A program made the position numbers and the translations under genes. Of a DNA stretch of 22,782 nt, positions 5,156-14,513 are shown piece after piece. The DNA comes from Gracilibacillus alcaliphilus (lineage in GTDB: Bacteria; Bacillota; Bacilli; Bacillales; Amphibacillaceae): NCBI RefSeq assembly GCF_016909015.1, contig NZ_JAFBFA010000052.1:1-22782 (forward strand). Reading direction: 5' to 3'. The notes under the pieces are model-generated. The model ran no database searches. It was not told the DNA's origin and was given only the letters and a program-made list of their open reading frames with translations. How positions within the stretch are numbered: position 1 is the stretch's first letter; every line of letters begins with the position of its first letter.

Positions 5156-7951
5156 ATGGAGATTCCACAACTAAAAAGAGATAGAATTGTGCAGTACCTG
5201 CAAAAACTAACTAATGATGAAATGGATAAAGAAGAGAAAATCGACTGGGATTATATAAAGCATTTAAAACATCCAGAAATTCCATTGAAGCTTCACTTAA
5301 ATATATTAGGCACTTCATCAACTTTAGAAGAAGGAACAAGCGAGGAAGAATATTTATATGTGTTTGAGGAATTTAAGGAGCTAAACCAATTAAAAAAAGC
5401 GAAATTTATTTCAACAACAAGTGCTGGCCTTGCTGCTGAAAACTCAATTAACGATTTGAAACTGGAAGATCGCAGCGGATCAAACTGGCGTAAATATAAA
5501 CTGCATCTCGAACAAAATAATGGCTGGTCTGATAAATCCATAGCAGAATTAAGCCGAGCTACTGAATGGATTCTGCAGCAATTAAATCTTAAAAACAATT
5601 CTTTTGAAGACATAAGAAAAGGACTTGTTCTTGGAAATGTACAATCAGGGAAAACTGCCAGCATGGCAGGTTTAATGGCTGCAGCCAGTGATCATGGTTT
5701 TAATTTCTTTATAATCGTCAGCGGCATGATGGACAATTTAAAATCGCAAACTGAAGATAGATTGCTGAACGACTTAAACAGCAATGAAAGAATACAAGGT
5801 TCCAATTGGACTAACATTAAAAATATCCATAACAAAAATCGCAGCCATCATCTTAGTGAACTGGATGTCAGTGATAGAATTACAAATAATAATATATACT
5901 TTACTGTTCTTCTCAAAAATGTCAGTCATTTAAAAGGATTGATAACCTGGCTGAAAAAGGATGAAGAAAGATTAGGCAAACTTAAAGTCTTGATTATTGA
6001 TGATGAATCTGATCAAGCTGGTATCAACACAAAAGAAATGAGTACTAAATCAGATCAAAAAGAATTCGATAGATCAACTATTAATAAAAATCTCATTAAT
6101 ATTGTTCATTTGGAACATAACGGTAAATCCTATGGTGCTATGAACTATGTAGCTTACACAGCAACACCCTATGCCAATATATTAAATGAAAATGAACCGG
6201 AGAGCCTATTTCCTCATCACTTTATATACAGCTTAAAACCGTCTCCTTTATATATTGGTCCAAAACAAATATACGGCATTCCAGCAGATACGGACAAAGA
6301 TCAAAGTTTAGATATTATCAATTTAATTGATGATGATGATCTGATTGAGCTACGTTCTGTTCAAGCTTGCTATAAACTTCCATATACATTGGAAAAAGCA
6401 TTGATATGGTTCCAAATAGGATTAGCTATACTTAGAACGCATGATTTTAAAAAGCCATTATCCATGCTGATACATACATCTCAGAAAATCAATGATCACG
6501 AAGCAATTAAATATCTTATAGAAAAGTGGTTTACAGATACTTCTAAGGAGCAATTTCTCAAAAAATGTGAATCCGTTTTTATAGAGGAAAAAAACAGAGT
6601 CACAGCAGAGACTTTTTTAGATATATTACCAGACTATGAACTAGATATAAAAGTAAATCCTTCCATAATAGAATTTAACGAAATAAAGCCCGAATTAGAA
6701 TATATCTATGATAAATCAATAGATACAATCAAATTATTCGGGGAAGATAAGGTTTTTTCGGAAAGTATGCATCTATGTGTGGATAACAGCAAAAATAATA
6801 CTGTCATAGATAACAAAAGTTACCGGCTTGCTTATCCGAATAAACAACAGCTGGCGGATATGAAAAAAGCACCTGGTTTTATCGTAATTGGAGGCAGTAC
6901 TTTATCAAGAGGACTGACTCTTGAAGGATTAATATCAACATACTTTATAAGAACAACTAAAATTGCTGACACACTTATGCAAATGGGAAGATGGTTCGGA
7001 TATCGAATCGGTTATGAATTGCTGCCAAGAATCTGGATGTCTAGTATAAGTTTAGAAAGATTTAGATTTCTGGTTGAAATTGATGAAGACTTGAGAGAAA
7101 GTATCAAAGAATTTGCAAAATTAAATAAAACACCTCGTGAATACGGCATTAAAGTTATCAATTCTCCTGATAACAGATTTATGCAGATCACGGGGGCGAA
7201 TAGAGCACAATCAGCTAAAGAAGCAGAAATAGATTTTACAGGGTACAAACCCCAAGATATTAATTTCACAAATAACAAGGAGAAATTGAAACAAAATATA
7301 CAATTAACAGAAGCATTTCTTTCAAATCTAGGCAATTCAGAAAATAACTTTAATAATAATGGTGTTTTCTGGAGAGGAATAACTATCAGTCAAATCTTCG
7401 ATAACTACTTGTTGAAGGGCTTTTACTTTAACAAAAGAACAGCAGCCTTTAATAATTTAGAAAGTATTAAAGATTGGTGTTCGCTTAATAAGTTTAATAC
7501 TTGGAATGTAGCAGTGGCAGGTAAAATTAAACAAGCAGACACCGCGGAAACCTGGAAAGTAGATAATAAATATCTTACTAAAGCAAACCGCTCGGTAAAA
7601 GGAGACATTATAAAAGACGAAAACGGACAAGAAATAGTTTCAATCGGGGTTTTAAGAAATCCTAATGATTATATTATAGACTTTGACAGTAAACCGCAGC
7701 TTGCTGATAAGAATTTATCAAATGAAAAGATTAGAAACCATTCTGCACAAAAGGAGACACCATTATTAGTTATTTACAGATTAAATAAATACTATGAACC
7801 TGCAAATTCTAATAATAGACAAAGTTTAAATTTTGATGAAGATATAATTGGTATCTCATTAATTATACCTGGGGACAATGCTGTCCCCCGCGGAAAATAT
7901 TTAACAATAAACCCTGTGCATGTGATCGACGATCTAGAAGGAGAAGAATAA
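5156..7951 (+). CDS. Z1-domain superfamily II helicase-like ATPase (module B)
   Basis: This large protein (931 aa) is the putative motor of module B. Its helicase signatures are Walker A GNVQSGKT (160-167), Walker B LIIDDESD (279-286), TATP (335-338) as motif III, GGSTLSRGLTLEGL (from 579) and QMGRWFGYR (609-617) with the arginine-finger motif VI. The last two are hallmarks of the Z1 domain (Pfam Z1), described by Iyer and colleagues in operons with MORC-like ATPases and DNA methylases. The C-terminal 300 residues carry no motif I recognise. ATG 5156 is preferred because AAAGGAG (5141-5147) lies eight bases upstream; the in-frame GTG at 5147 falls within that site. The stop is one base before the next gene. 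ATP-dependent DNA translocation is known of the superfamily, while its role in restriction is inferred from context. Confidence 0.9.
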   Translation: MEIPQLKRDRIVQYLQKLTNDEMDKEEKIDWDYIKHLKHPEIPLKLHLNILGTSSTLEEGTSEEEYLYVFEEFKELNQLKKAKFISTTSAGLAAENSINDLKLEDRSGSNWRKYKLHLEQNNGWSDKSIAELSRATEWILQQLNLKNNSFEDIRKGLVLGNVQSGKTASMAGLMAAASDHGFNFFIIVSGMMDNLKSQTEDRLLNDLNSNERIQGSNWTNIKNIHNKNRSHHLSELDVSDRITNNNIYFTVLLKNVSHLKGLITWLKKDEERLGKLKVLIIDDESDQAGINTKEMSTKSDQKEFDRSTINKNLINIVHLEHNGKSYGAMNYVAYTATPYANILNENEPESLFPHHFIYSLKPSPLYIGPKQIYGIPADTDKDQSLDIINLIDDDDLIELRSVQACYKLPYTLEKALIWFQIGLAILRTHDFKKPLSMLIHTSQKINDHEAIKYLIEKWFTDTSKEQFLKKCESVFIEEKNRVTAETFLDILPDYELDIKVNPSIIEFNEIKPELEYIYDKSIDTIKLFGEDKVFSESMHLCVDNSKNNTVIDNKSYRLAYPNKQQLADMKKAPGFIVIGGSTLSRGLTLEGLISTYFIRTTKIADTLMQMGRWFGYRIGYELLPRIWMSSISLERFRFLVEIDEDLRESIKEFAKLNKTPREYGIKVINSPDNRFMQITGANRAQSAKEAEIDFTGYKPQDINFTNNKEKLKQNIQLTEAFLSNLGNSENNFNNNGVFWRGITISQIFDNYLLKGFYFNKRTAAFNNLESIKDWCSLNKFNTWNVAVAGKIKQADTAETWKVDNKYLTKANRSVKGDIIKDENGQEIVSIGVLRNPNDYIIDFDSKPQLADKNLSNEKIRNHSAQKETPLLVIYRLNKYYEPANSNNRQSLNFDEDIIGISLIIPGDNAVPRGKYLTINPVHVIDDLEGEE

Positions 7952-7952
7952 C

Positions 7953-9962
7953 ATGGATATAGAAATTCTGCAGAATGACCGAATGGCGCAAGATGGACAT
8001 TCCATCTTGCGGTCATTGCAAAATGATTCATTACATCCGCTCGATTTATTAGTACGCGAATTTACTCAAAATAGTTTAGATGCAAGTATAGACCCTGCAG
8101 AAGGAATCAAAATTAATGTAGATACCGGCAGTTTTATTAAAAATGACCTGCTGAAGGAGATTAATGGATTTAATACCCAATTTGCAGCACTGTACAATAA
8201 AGATGAATATAAGTATTTGTCACTAAGTGATAAAAAAACATCAGGACTGACTGGGGAAATAATCTTTGATGAAATTGACAACGATCAATTAGGGAATCTG
8301 ACAAAGCTGGTTTATTTATTGGGTGCTAATCAGGAAAAAAAAGGCGCCGGAGGATCATGGGGGCTTGGGAAAACAATATATTTTCGATTGGGTATGGGCT
8401 TAGTTATATATTATTCTCGTATAAAAACCCAAAACAATCGATATGAAGAACGGTTGGTAGCTCATATGGTGGAAGACCAAAAGTCGAAGAATAATTATGT
8501 ATTAGAAAAAGGCAGAGGGATTGCATTTTGGGGAGAGAAATATAACGATACTAATACAAAACCAATTACAGATGCAAACTATATTCGTGATTTTCTGAAT
8601 ATATTTAATTTGCAGCCATATAAAGAGAATGAAACTGGAACCCGAATTATTATTCCTTTTATTGATGATAAGACATTAATGTCAAACTTAGAGGGTAAAA
8701 CCAAATTGATTTTTAATGAATATGGGCATTTTTCCATAGAATCCTATTTAGAAAATGCTTTTAAGCGATGGTATATCTCTAAGTTAGATAACCACCGCAA
8801 TCAAGTGAAAAATCCTATTGAATTATCAATTAACAATAGTTTAGTTCAATATAATTCTTTTGAGAATATCTACAAGATACTGCAGGATTTATATATTGCG
8901 GGAAATAAGGATTTCTCGAACAAAACTGATAAAGTAAAAGGAGAACTCTCTAAAGTTGATATAAACCTTAAACGAATTGATATAAGGCAGCCTGGAACTG
9001 TTCCTTCGGGTAATCTAGTTTATACAGTTATATCAGAAGAAAAATCAGAGACTAAATTCAAGCCCCCTTCGCGGGAATTACTGGGTTTTTACAGTGAAAC
9101 GGAAGAGGATGAAAATATAGAATCAAAAAATATACTTTTTACGTACTTAAGGAATCCTGGAATGGCAATTAGATACGAAGATTTTGGGCAGTGGACCAAA
9201 AATATTGAACTTTCAAATAAAAATGAAAGATTAATTGCAATGTTTGTTCCTAACAGCACTGCCGTACTTAAAGATACAAAACATAATCTAATTGATACCA
9301 TGGAAGATTATTTAAGAAGCTGTGAAAAAGCAGACCACAGCGAATGGGTTGATATCACACTTCCTAATATTCAGCCTACCGTTGTTAAAAGGATCAAACA
9401 TCAAGTTAATACTTTTCTAAAAAAAGAAATGAGCGACTCAGAACTAAAAGGAGCGGCTGGAAGCTCTACCATTGGCAGAGTAATAGGTAATAGATTTATG
9501 CCGCCTATGACAATAGGGAAATCACCAAAACGCAGTGAAAACGATAATAACAGCAGGAAATTTCATCATACTACAGCTAAATTAAATTTTGACATTACAG
9601 AAATCAAACAAAGGGAAAGTTTGTTAGATATTGCATTCGTATTAACTCCCACTGTACAAACAAAAGAAAAGTTTGAGGCTGCAGTCTTTTTAGAAGTCGC
9701 ATCAGAGATAAACAAAGTGAGCTGTGAATCATGGGAAAAGGATCTTGAGAAAAAATTTCCCTTTGAAATTAGTGAATTTGAGGTTGAAGGGGAGCAGAAT
9801 ATCATTGCATTGGAATCTGCAAAATACAATAGTGTTTATGGATTCAAAGTCAAAGATTTGTCAGTACACGATTCATTAACTGGCAGTTTAACAGTTAATT
9901 TTTTAAATGACGGATTCAGACCAAGTATTGGTTTCGAAGGAATCAAGCAAAAGGGGAACTAA
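7953..9962 (+). CDS. GHKL ATPase of the MORC-like (paraMORC) type (module B)
   Basis: This protein (669 aa) has an N-terminal Bergerat-fold ATPase. The N-box is VREFTQNSLDA with E36, N40 and D43. The D93 segment SDKKTSGLTG matches the second nucleotide-binding motif, and GAGGSWGLGK (131-140) the glycine-rich lid. In restriction-linked GHKL proteins this lid typically reads GSWG-GK. The remaining 500 residues are mixed alpha/beta without a nuclease motif that I can see. Such GHKL proteins, relatives of MutL, Hsp90 and MORC, close as dimers around DNA or partner proteins when ATP binds. The gene starts one base after the helicase stop with GAAGGAG as its binding site, and the next gene follows after three bases. 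It probably acts with the helicase and nuclease in one complex. The ATPase fold is sure; the exact role is inferred. Confidence 0.9.
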   Translation: MDIEILQNDRMAQDGHSILRSLQNDSLHPLDLLVREFTQNSLDASIDPAEGIKINVDTGSFIKNDLLKEINGFNTQFAALYNKDEYKYLSLSDKKTSGLTGEIIFDEIDNDQLGNLTKLVYLLGANQEKKGAGGSWGLGKTIYFRLGMGLVIYYSRIKTQNNRYEERLVAHMVEDQKSKNNYVLEKGRGIAFWGEKYNDTNTKPITDANYIRDFLNIFNLQPYKENETGTRIIIPFIDDKTLMSNLEGKTKLIFNEYGHFSIESYLENAFKRWYISKLDNHRNQVKNPIELSINNSLVQYNSFENIYKILQDLYIAGNKDFSNKTDKVKGELSKVDINLKRIDIRQPGTVPSGNLVYTVISEEKSETKFKPPSRELLGFYSETEEDENIESKNILFTYLRNPGMAIRYEDFGQWTKNIELSNKNERLIAMFVPNSTAVLKDTKHNLIDTMEDYLRSCEKADHSEWVDITLPNIQPTVVKRIKHQVNTFLKKEMSDSELKGAAGSSTIGRVIGNRFMPPMTIGKSPKRSENDNNSRKFHHTTAKLNFDITEIKQRESLLDIAFVLTPTVQTKEKFEAAVFLEVASEINKVSCESWEKDLEKKFPFEISEFEVEGEQNIIALESAKYNSVYGFKVKDLSVHDSLTGSLTVNFLNDGFRPSIGFEGIKQKGN

Positions 9963-9965
9963 TTT

Positions 9966-10898
9966 ATGAATAATGCATTAGTAAAGGAATTAGATACAGA
10001 TCTAATTAATAAAATCGGCTATGCTTACGGAGATAAGGAGTTTTCTTTTTATTATGATGGTGAGAAAGTGACACTTGAGAATAATGAAGAAGATTTTAAT
10101 GACGAGATAAATAAGCAAGAATTTGTTTTTAGTTTCGATTCTCAATGGAATCCTTCTATCCATAATCTGATAATTAATTATTCTTTTATTATCAATAATC
10201 CTAACTTCCTTTTTGGCAGTAATGCTCTTACACACGAGGACAACTCTTTAGGCATTGCCCTATTGTGGAAAAGCAGGGATTCTCGTCATACTAGTCTCAA
10301 ACGAATTGGAACCATTGATAATAGCACTTCATCGCAGGTCTTTAACATAAATATTGATTTTGATCCTGGTATTTTTAGAGGTACGGTGGAATTTAACATC
10401 GTTATATACCTTGCTTCTGCATATAACAAAAGTAACTTACTGCAAAACAATGAAGAAGGTGCTTTATTAGGCACTCTTGAAAAATTTCTAATACATTTGG
10501 ATGGTGATGGGGCGGAATTTCCCATGCAAGAATTTAATGACAAAGAGGGCCCCCTTTGGAAAACAGAAATATATATAAGCGATCCATTTATGGATTTATT
10601 TAATACTGATAATTTTTGCTTATATATCAATAAAGCACACAAAAGGTATAAAGAATTAGGTATAGGCAAAAAAATCAATTTCAGCAGGCTCTTAATAGAA
10701 ATAATATCTAGTTCCTTCGAACAATTAATCTATACATTAAAGTCCAACGGAATGCTAGATGAAATTTTAGAGAAAGAAAGTGACCCAGGAACTATTGCTA
10801 ATGTAATTAAATACTATTTTGAAGAATATGAATGGGACGCCTCTGATACATCTAAATTATCTTCAACAATTAGAGAATCATTCGAAAGCAGGGTGTAA
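9966..10898 (+). CDS. unknown protein encoded within the module B operon (310 aa)
   Basis: I do not recognise this family. The protein is acidic and soluble, with no signal peptide, membrane segment, cysteine cluster or obvious catalytic motif. The first 180 residues alternate hydrophobic and polar residues (for example INYSFIINNPNFLF and GTVEFNIVIYLASAY), as in a beta-rich domain. The last 100 residues are helical (SRLLIEIISSSFEQLIYTL onwards). The ATG is preceded by AAAGGGG, three bases separate it from the ATPase gene and two from the next gene, so it is clearly translated as part of the operon. Its fixed place between the GHKL ATPase and methyltransferase parts suggests a structural or DNA-recognition subunit. 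That is a guess from position only. Confidence 0.85.
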   Translation: MNNALVKELDTDLINKIGYAYGDKEFSFYYDGEKVTLENNEEDFNDEINKQEFVFSFDSQWNPSIHNLIINYSFIINNPNFLFGSNALTHEDNSLGIALLWKSRDSRHTSLKRIGTIDNSTSSQVFNINIDFDPGIFRGTVEFNIVIYLASAYNKSNLLQNNEEGALLGTLEKFLIHLDGDGAEFPMQEFNDKEGPLWKTEIYISDPFMDLFNTDNFCLYINKAHKRYKELGIGKKINFSRLLIEIISSSFEQLIYTLKSNGMLDEILEKESDPGTIANVIKYYFEEYEWDASDTSKLSSTIRESFESRV

Positions 10899-10900
10899 TT

Positions 10901-11584
10901 ATGACAGCAGCTGTTAAAAGCATGACAAAAATTAATGCTAAAAAATTTTTCGACTCTCTAAACGAGCAGAAATTAGTGAATTATGATGTTAAAGATTTAA
11001 ATTCAGACATTGCAAGAGAGCTTACTAAAAAATTTGAAGATGTAAAAGAAGCAGTTGGGGATATAAGTAAAAATACATATCAATTTGATTTGTTATTTGG
11101 ACTCGAATTATATGAATTATTGAATAATAAATACAACTTTACGGTTAGAGATTCCTCTAACCTGCAAATATGGTATGCACTGCAATTATTAGAAGTTCCT
11201 CATATTGTTTATGCCAGATGGGGGTTAAATGAGGAGAGATTTGTAAAAATATCCAGACGTATATACTTATGGACGCTTTGGTGGTATATCCATATTTCTT
11301 GGCAGGGCAACAGAAGCAGTACTTATGAAGTGTTAAAGGACAACAATACAGACACAATACAACAGATGGTAGAACGTCCTGGAAAAAGCGGCTATAGAAT
11401 AGAAGTATACAGAAAGGTTATGTATTACTATCATAAATACACAAAGGAAATACACAGCAGAGACTTGCTCAGAAAAGCAATGAAACTGCACACGATTAAA
11501 TGTAAAAATATAGAACCAGCACTATATCACGGGGGAATTGATCAATATGCCGAAGACTTATTCACCTACTTCATTGAAACTTAA
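10901..11584 (+). CDS. helical protein in the module B operon, possibly DUF6339-like (227 aa)
   Basis: This is a mostly alpha-helical protein rich in aromatic residues, with a central block RIYLWTLWWYIHISW and a later VERPGKSGYRIEVYRKVMYY. The tryptophan- and arginine-rich centre and the operon context remind me of DUF6339-family proteins, which I recall next to Z1 and GHKL genes in restriction islands, but I cannot confirm this without a search. There is no signal peptide; the aromatic block is too short and too polar to be a safe membrane span. The start ATG lies two bases after the upstream stop. Its 3' end overlaps the methyltransferase gene by 38 bases, so the two are probably translationally coupled. 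Function unknown. Confidence 0.85.
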   Translation: MTAAVKSMTKINAKKFFDSLNEQKLVNYDVKDLNSDIARELTKKFEDVKEAVGDISKNTYQFDLLFGLELYELLNNKYNFTVRDSSNLQIWYALQLLEVPHIVYARWGLNEERFVKISRRIYLWTLWWYIHISWQGNRSSTYEVLKDNNTDTIQQMVERPGKSGYRIEVYRKVMYYYHKYTKEIHSRDLLRKAMKLHTIKCKNIEPALYHGGIDQYAEDLFTYFIET

Positions 11585-12923
11585 ATTACCTGGAATTATT
11601 GATTTATTCTCAGGCTGCGGAGGGTTGGCATTAGGTTTTCAAATGGCTGGTTTTAAGATAAGAAGCGGACTGGAGCTGGATAAAAATGCTTCTGAAGTCG
11701 CTTCTTATAATTTACATTGGAAGATTGGAAGTAATCATAGTCATATAACAGATGACATAACTTTGCTGGAAGCTGATAATTTCTATAATCATATTGATAA
11801 AAATGAGAATTTTATAGTGATAGGAGGCCCGCCATGCCAGGCTTATTCTAAAATAGGAAGAGCTAAGCTCAACTCATTAGGCGAAAACCGCAGACCTGAA
11901 AATGATGTAAGAGGGAAATTATATGAAAACTTTTTAGATTATGCCTTGAATATAGAAGCAAATGCCATTGTGATGGAAAATGTACCAGAGGCTGTTGACT
12001 ATGACGGGGTTAATATTCCCGAAACAGTCTGTAAAATACTTGAGGAAAATGGGTATGAGGCAAAATGGACAATTTTGAATGCGGCAAATTTCGGAGTCCC
12101 TCAGACAAGAGAAAGATTATTTGTAATGGCTGTTAAGAAATCTATTGGACAACTAAAGTATTTCCCTGTACCTAGTCATAGACCTTACAGTGAAAAAGCT
12201 GATACGGTCAACAAACTTTGGCTGCAGTCAAAAATTAAAAATCAAAAATATTACGAGGCCCCAATATCACCAGAAGATTCTTTACCTTACTGGATCACAG
12301 TCGGGGAAGCTATAAGTGATCTGCCTGCCTTATTTCTTGATCACAATCAAAAATATAAAAACAATAAACCAATGGTACTAAAGAGTTACGAATTTGAACC
12401 TCAAAATGACTTTCAGGCGCTGATGAGAAGCAATAATCAGTTAAACAAGGTAACTGGTCATATGTTTAGAAATACTAAGCGTGACTTTCCTATCTTTGCT
12501 CAAATGAAGGAAGGAGATAATTATCTTTCTGCGCATAAAATTGCAATGACTTTATTGAGAGAAGAAATGAGGAGACAAGGAATACTTGAATCAGATACAG
12601 AAAAAGCTGCAGAGCTAAAAAGGAAAATAGTCCCTCCTTATTCCACCGAGAAATTTTTAGGGAAATGGAAGAAGCTTTCATTAACAAAACCGTCACACAC
12701 CTTGGTTGCCCATCTTAGTACAGACACTTACAGCCATTTACATCCAGTTGAGCCAAGAGGTATTTCTGTAAGAGAGGCTGCCAGACTGCAAAGCTTTCCA
12801 GATGACTTTATATTCAACTGCAGTATGGGAGCTGCATTTAAACAAATTGGAAACGCAGTACCTCCCCTCTTATCAAAAGCCATTGCCTTGGCAATGATTA
12901 AAAATATGGAAGGTGATCAATAA
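11547..12923 (+). CDS. C5-cytosine DNA methyltransferase (module B)
   Basis: This enzyme methylates cytosine at carbon 5 and should supply the self mark for module B. In order there are IIDLFSGCGGLALGFQMAGF (16-35) for SAM binding, GGPPCQAYS with catalytic C97, MENV (143-146), VPQTRERLFVMAV as motif VIII, a long target-recognition region, RGISVREAARLQSFP and QIGNAVPPLLSKAIA as motif X. It is 458 aa from ATG 11547. The in-frame TTG at 11538 is too close to the GGGGGA site (11531-11536) to be the start. The gene begins inside the end of the previous gene and its TAA shares a base with the ATG of the nuclease-like gene (TAATG), a strong sign of coupling. It is clearly different from the other two C5 enzymes in the window. 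Its target sequence is unknown. Confidence 0.95.
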   Translation: MPKTYSPTSLKLKLPGIIDLFSGCGGLALGFQMAGFKIRSGLELDKNASEVASYNLHWKIGSNHSHITDDITLLEADNFYNHIDKNENFIVIGGPPCQAYSKIGRAKLNSLGENRRPENDVRGKLYENFLDYALNIEANAIVMENVPEAVDYDGVNIPETVCKILEENGYEAKWTILNAANFGVPQTRERLFVMAVKKSIGQLKYFPVPSHRPYSEKADTVNKLWLQSKIKNQKYYEAPISPEDSLPYWITVGEAISDLPALFLDHNQKYKNNKPMVLKSYEFEPQNDFQALMRSNNQLNKVTGHMFRNTKRDFPIFAQMKEGDNYLSAHKIAMTLLREEMRRQGILESDTEKAAELKRKIVPPYSTEKFLGKWKKLSLTKPSHTLVAHLSTDTYSHLHPVEPRGISVREAARLQSFPDDFIFNCSMGAAFKQIGNAVPPLLSKAIALAMIKNMEGDQ

Positions 12924-13840
12924 TGAATTATGCCAAAATTATTAGAGATACATACACACTCTCTAATCACAATTTAAGTAATTATTTCCGTATGGATTCT
13001 GTAAACAATCAAACCTTGCTTTATAAGACGCATAATAATTTTGGTGTAGTTATTATGGCAGATCAAAACATAAGATTAAATGAAAAATTCAATCAGTTAA
13101 ACTTTTATACGAACGAAGGAACACTTAACGGAGAAATGGTCAACTTGCTGCATTTAACATTAAATTCTTTGGACTATTTTGAACAATTTATTATAATTGC
13201 AGCAGATTTTATTGAATTATCTAAAAGAACAACTCTAAAAGAAAATCCATTGGAATGGTGGAATCATTGGAAAGAACTGATAGGAAATGCTGTTGTAGAG
13301 AAATCCACTTACAGCATTCTTGCTGAATTACTGGTTTTAAATTATTTACAAAAAAATCACAGTTCAAATACACCAAAATGGCTAGGTTATACCGGCGGTA
13401 CATATGATATACATACAAAAAACAAAAATATTGAAGTGAAAGCCTCCATAAATAAATTTGATACTAATATCACTATATCAAACCAGTATCAATTAAATAC
13501 AGAATTGATCAATGACTTTTATGTACTTGGCTTTGAGGCCTCTGCTAATGATAATGGTATTTCTATTGATGATGCTGTATCGGAATTAAGCACCAGCGGA
13601 TATCCTTTAAAAGATATTGAAACAGGACTTCAAGTTCATGATCTTCCGGCAGACGCCTCAGCAAGACGTGAGAAGTACATATTATTATCATGCAAAAAGT
13701 ATAATCTTCAAGAAGCTATACCAGATGAGGTAAAACAATCCATGGACAAGTTTTTTGATTTTGACATTGTAAGAAAGGTCAATGCGGAGTTAGATTTAGC
13801 TAATATAGAGCATGAAAAGATTGATTTACTTTCGGTATAA
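12923..13840 (+). CDS. PD-(D/E)XK nuclease-like protein, DUF4420 type (module B)
   Basis: This protein of 305 aa is the probable cutting subunit of module B. A PD-(D/E)XK active site is visible as E135 in a helix (ILAELLVL), then WLGYTGGTYDIHTKN with D162 and IEVKAS with E171 and K173. The spacing D-x8-E-x-K and the TGGTYDIHT context fit the family annotated as PD-(D/E)XK motif protein (Pfam DUF4420). It is often encoded with Z1 helicases, GHKL ATPases and C5 methyltransferases. All catalytic residues are present, so it should be active. AGGTGA precedes the ATG by six bases, and the ATG overlaps the methyltransferase stop. No terminator is obvious after the gene. Nuclease fold is confident; specificity probably depends on partner subunits. 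Confidence 0.85.
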   Translation: MNYAKIIRDTYTLSNHNLSNYFRMDSVNNQTLLYKTHNNFGVVIMADQNIRLNEKFNQLNFYTNEGTLNGEMVNLLHLTLNSLDYFEQFIIIAADFIELSKRTTLKENPLEWWNHWKELIGNAVVEKSTYSILAELLVLNYLQKNHSSNTPKWLGYTGGTYDIHTKNKNIEVKASINKFDTNITISNQYQLNTELINDFYVLGFEASANDNGISIDDAVSELSTSGYPLKDIETGLQVHDLPADASARREKYILLSCKKYNLQEAIPDEVKQSMDKFFDFDIVRKVNAELDLANIEHEKIDLLSV

Positions 13841-14225
13841 ATTAGTCTTAGGATTTATTATTATGTAACAAATATATTAAATTAGTGAAAAGTCTATTGC
13901 ACTTGATGTTATTGAAAATTTATTAATAACTTATTAAAAATGCTGAGTTTCTCTGTCTTGGTACTTATTGGTTATGTCGAAAAAAGACTTAGCTGTCTGG
14001 AAATCAACTAATGGAGTTACTCATTTATGGAATAGAGACACAGTGCAGTTGCTTGCCATTGACTGTAACGGCTGAAACATACTCTGCAGACGTTGGACAG
14101 AGATCGAGGAGGCGCTTGTGAATACCTTAGAATCGACTTGTTGTCCGTATTATTATGTTATGCCTTTTAGATATTATTTAAGCCATACCTGCAATAATAG
14201 TTCTACAGCACTGACAAAAGTTAAA
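13841..14225. other. intergenic stretch after the module B operon
   Basis: No intact gene is seen. Base composition is more balanced than in the surrounding genes around 14030-14130, and short open stretches occur on the plus strand (for example one coding WTEIEEALVNTLESTCCP near 14090-14150), but stops interrupt them. It reads as decayed coding sequence of unknown origin. Confidence 0.3.
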
Positions 14226-14384
14226 TCAATGGAGGCAGACTGCTAAATTTGAATCAGCTAAAGCAAACAGCTGTTCAAAATGTCGCTCTGCTGCCCCATT
14301 ATGTTCGCAACACTTTTTAAAGAAATCTAGATACGTGTTTATTGTAGATTCCTCTTTTGATTTTTTTCTAAGATGAATATTTTT
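14226..14384 (-). pseudogene. short protein-like fragment without a start codon
   Basis: On the minus strand a 52-codon open stretch ends at the TGA 14226-14228. It encodes a convincing-looking helical segment: ESTINTYLDFFKKCCEHN followed by AAERHFEQLFALADSNLA. There is no ATG, GTG or TTG start with a binding site, and TAA codons close the frame just upstream. I take it as the tail of a decayed gene left between module B and vsr. The family is not recognised. A chance open frame cannot be excluded. Confidence 0.3.
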
Positions 14385-14513
14385 TTATTCTTACTCATAA
14401 TTGCGATAAAACCTCGAGAAAATGGGGAAAATTAAAATAAGGCTGCAAATGCTGTCTATCCCCTCGTGGTTATGAATTATATATTCAGGAATGATGAAAA
14501 AGGAGGTATTTAT

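Noticed and set aside
5293..5664. 123-codon minus-strand frame inside the Z1 helicase gene
   Set aside because: Antisense to an evident helicase gene, with no supporting signals.
10286..10678. 130-codon minus-strand frame inside the 310-aa gene
   Set aside because: The opposite frame belongs to a tight operon. This one is rich in Ser, Leu and Ile, typical of antisense translation, and has no start signal.
5156..13840. DISARM or BREX system
   Set aside because: None of the DrmA/DrmB, BrxC or PglZ proteins is present. The helicase has Z1 motifs and the ATPase is of the GHKL type.
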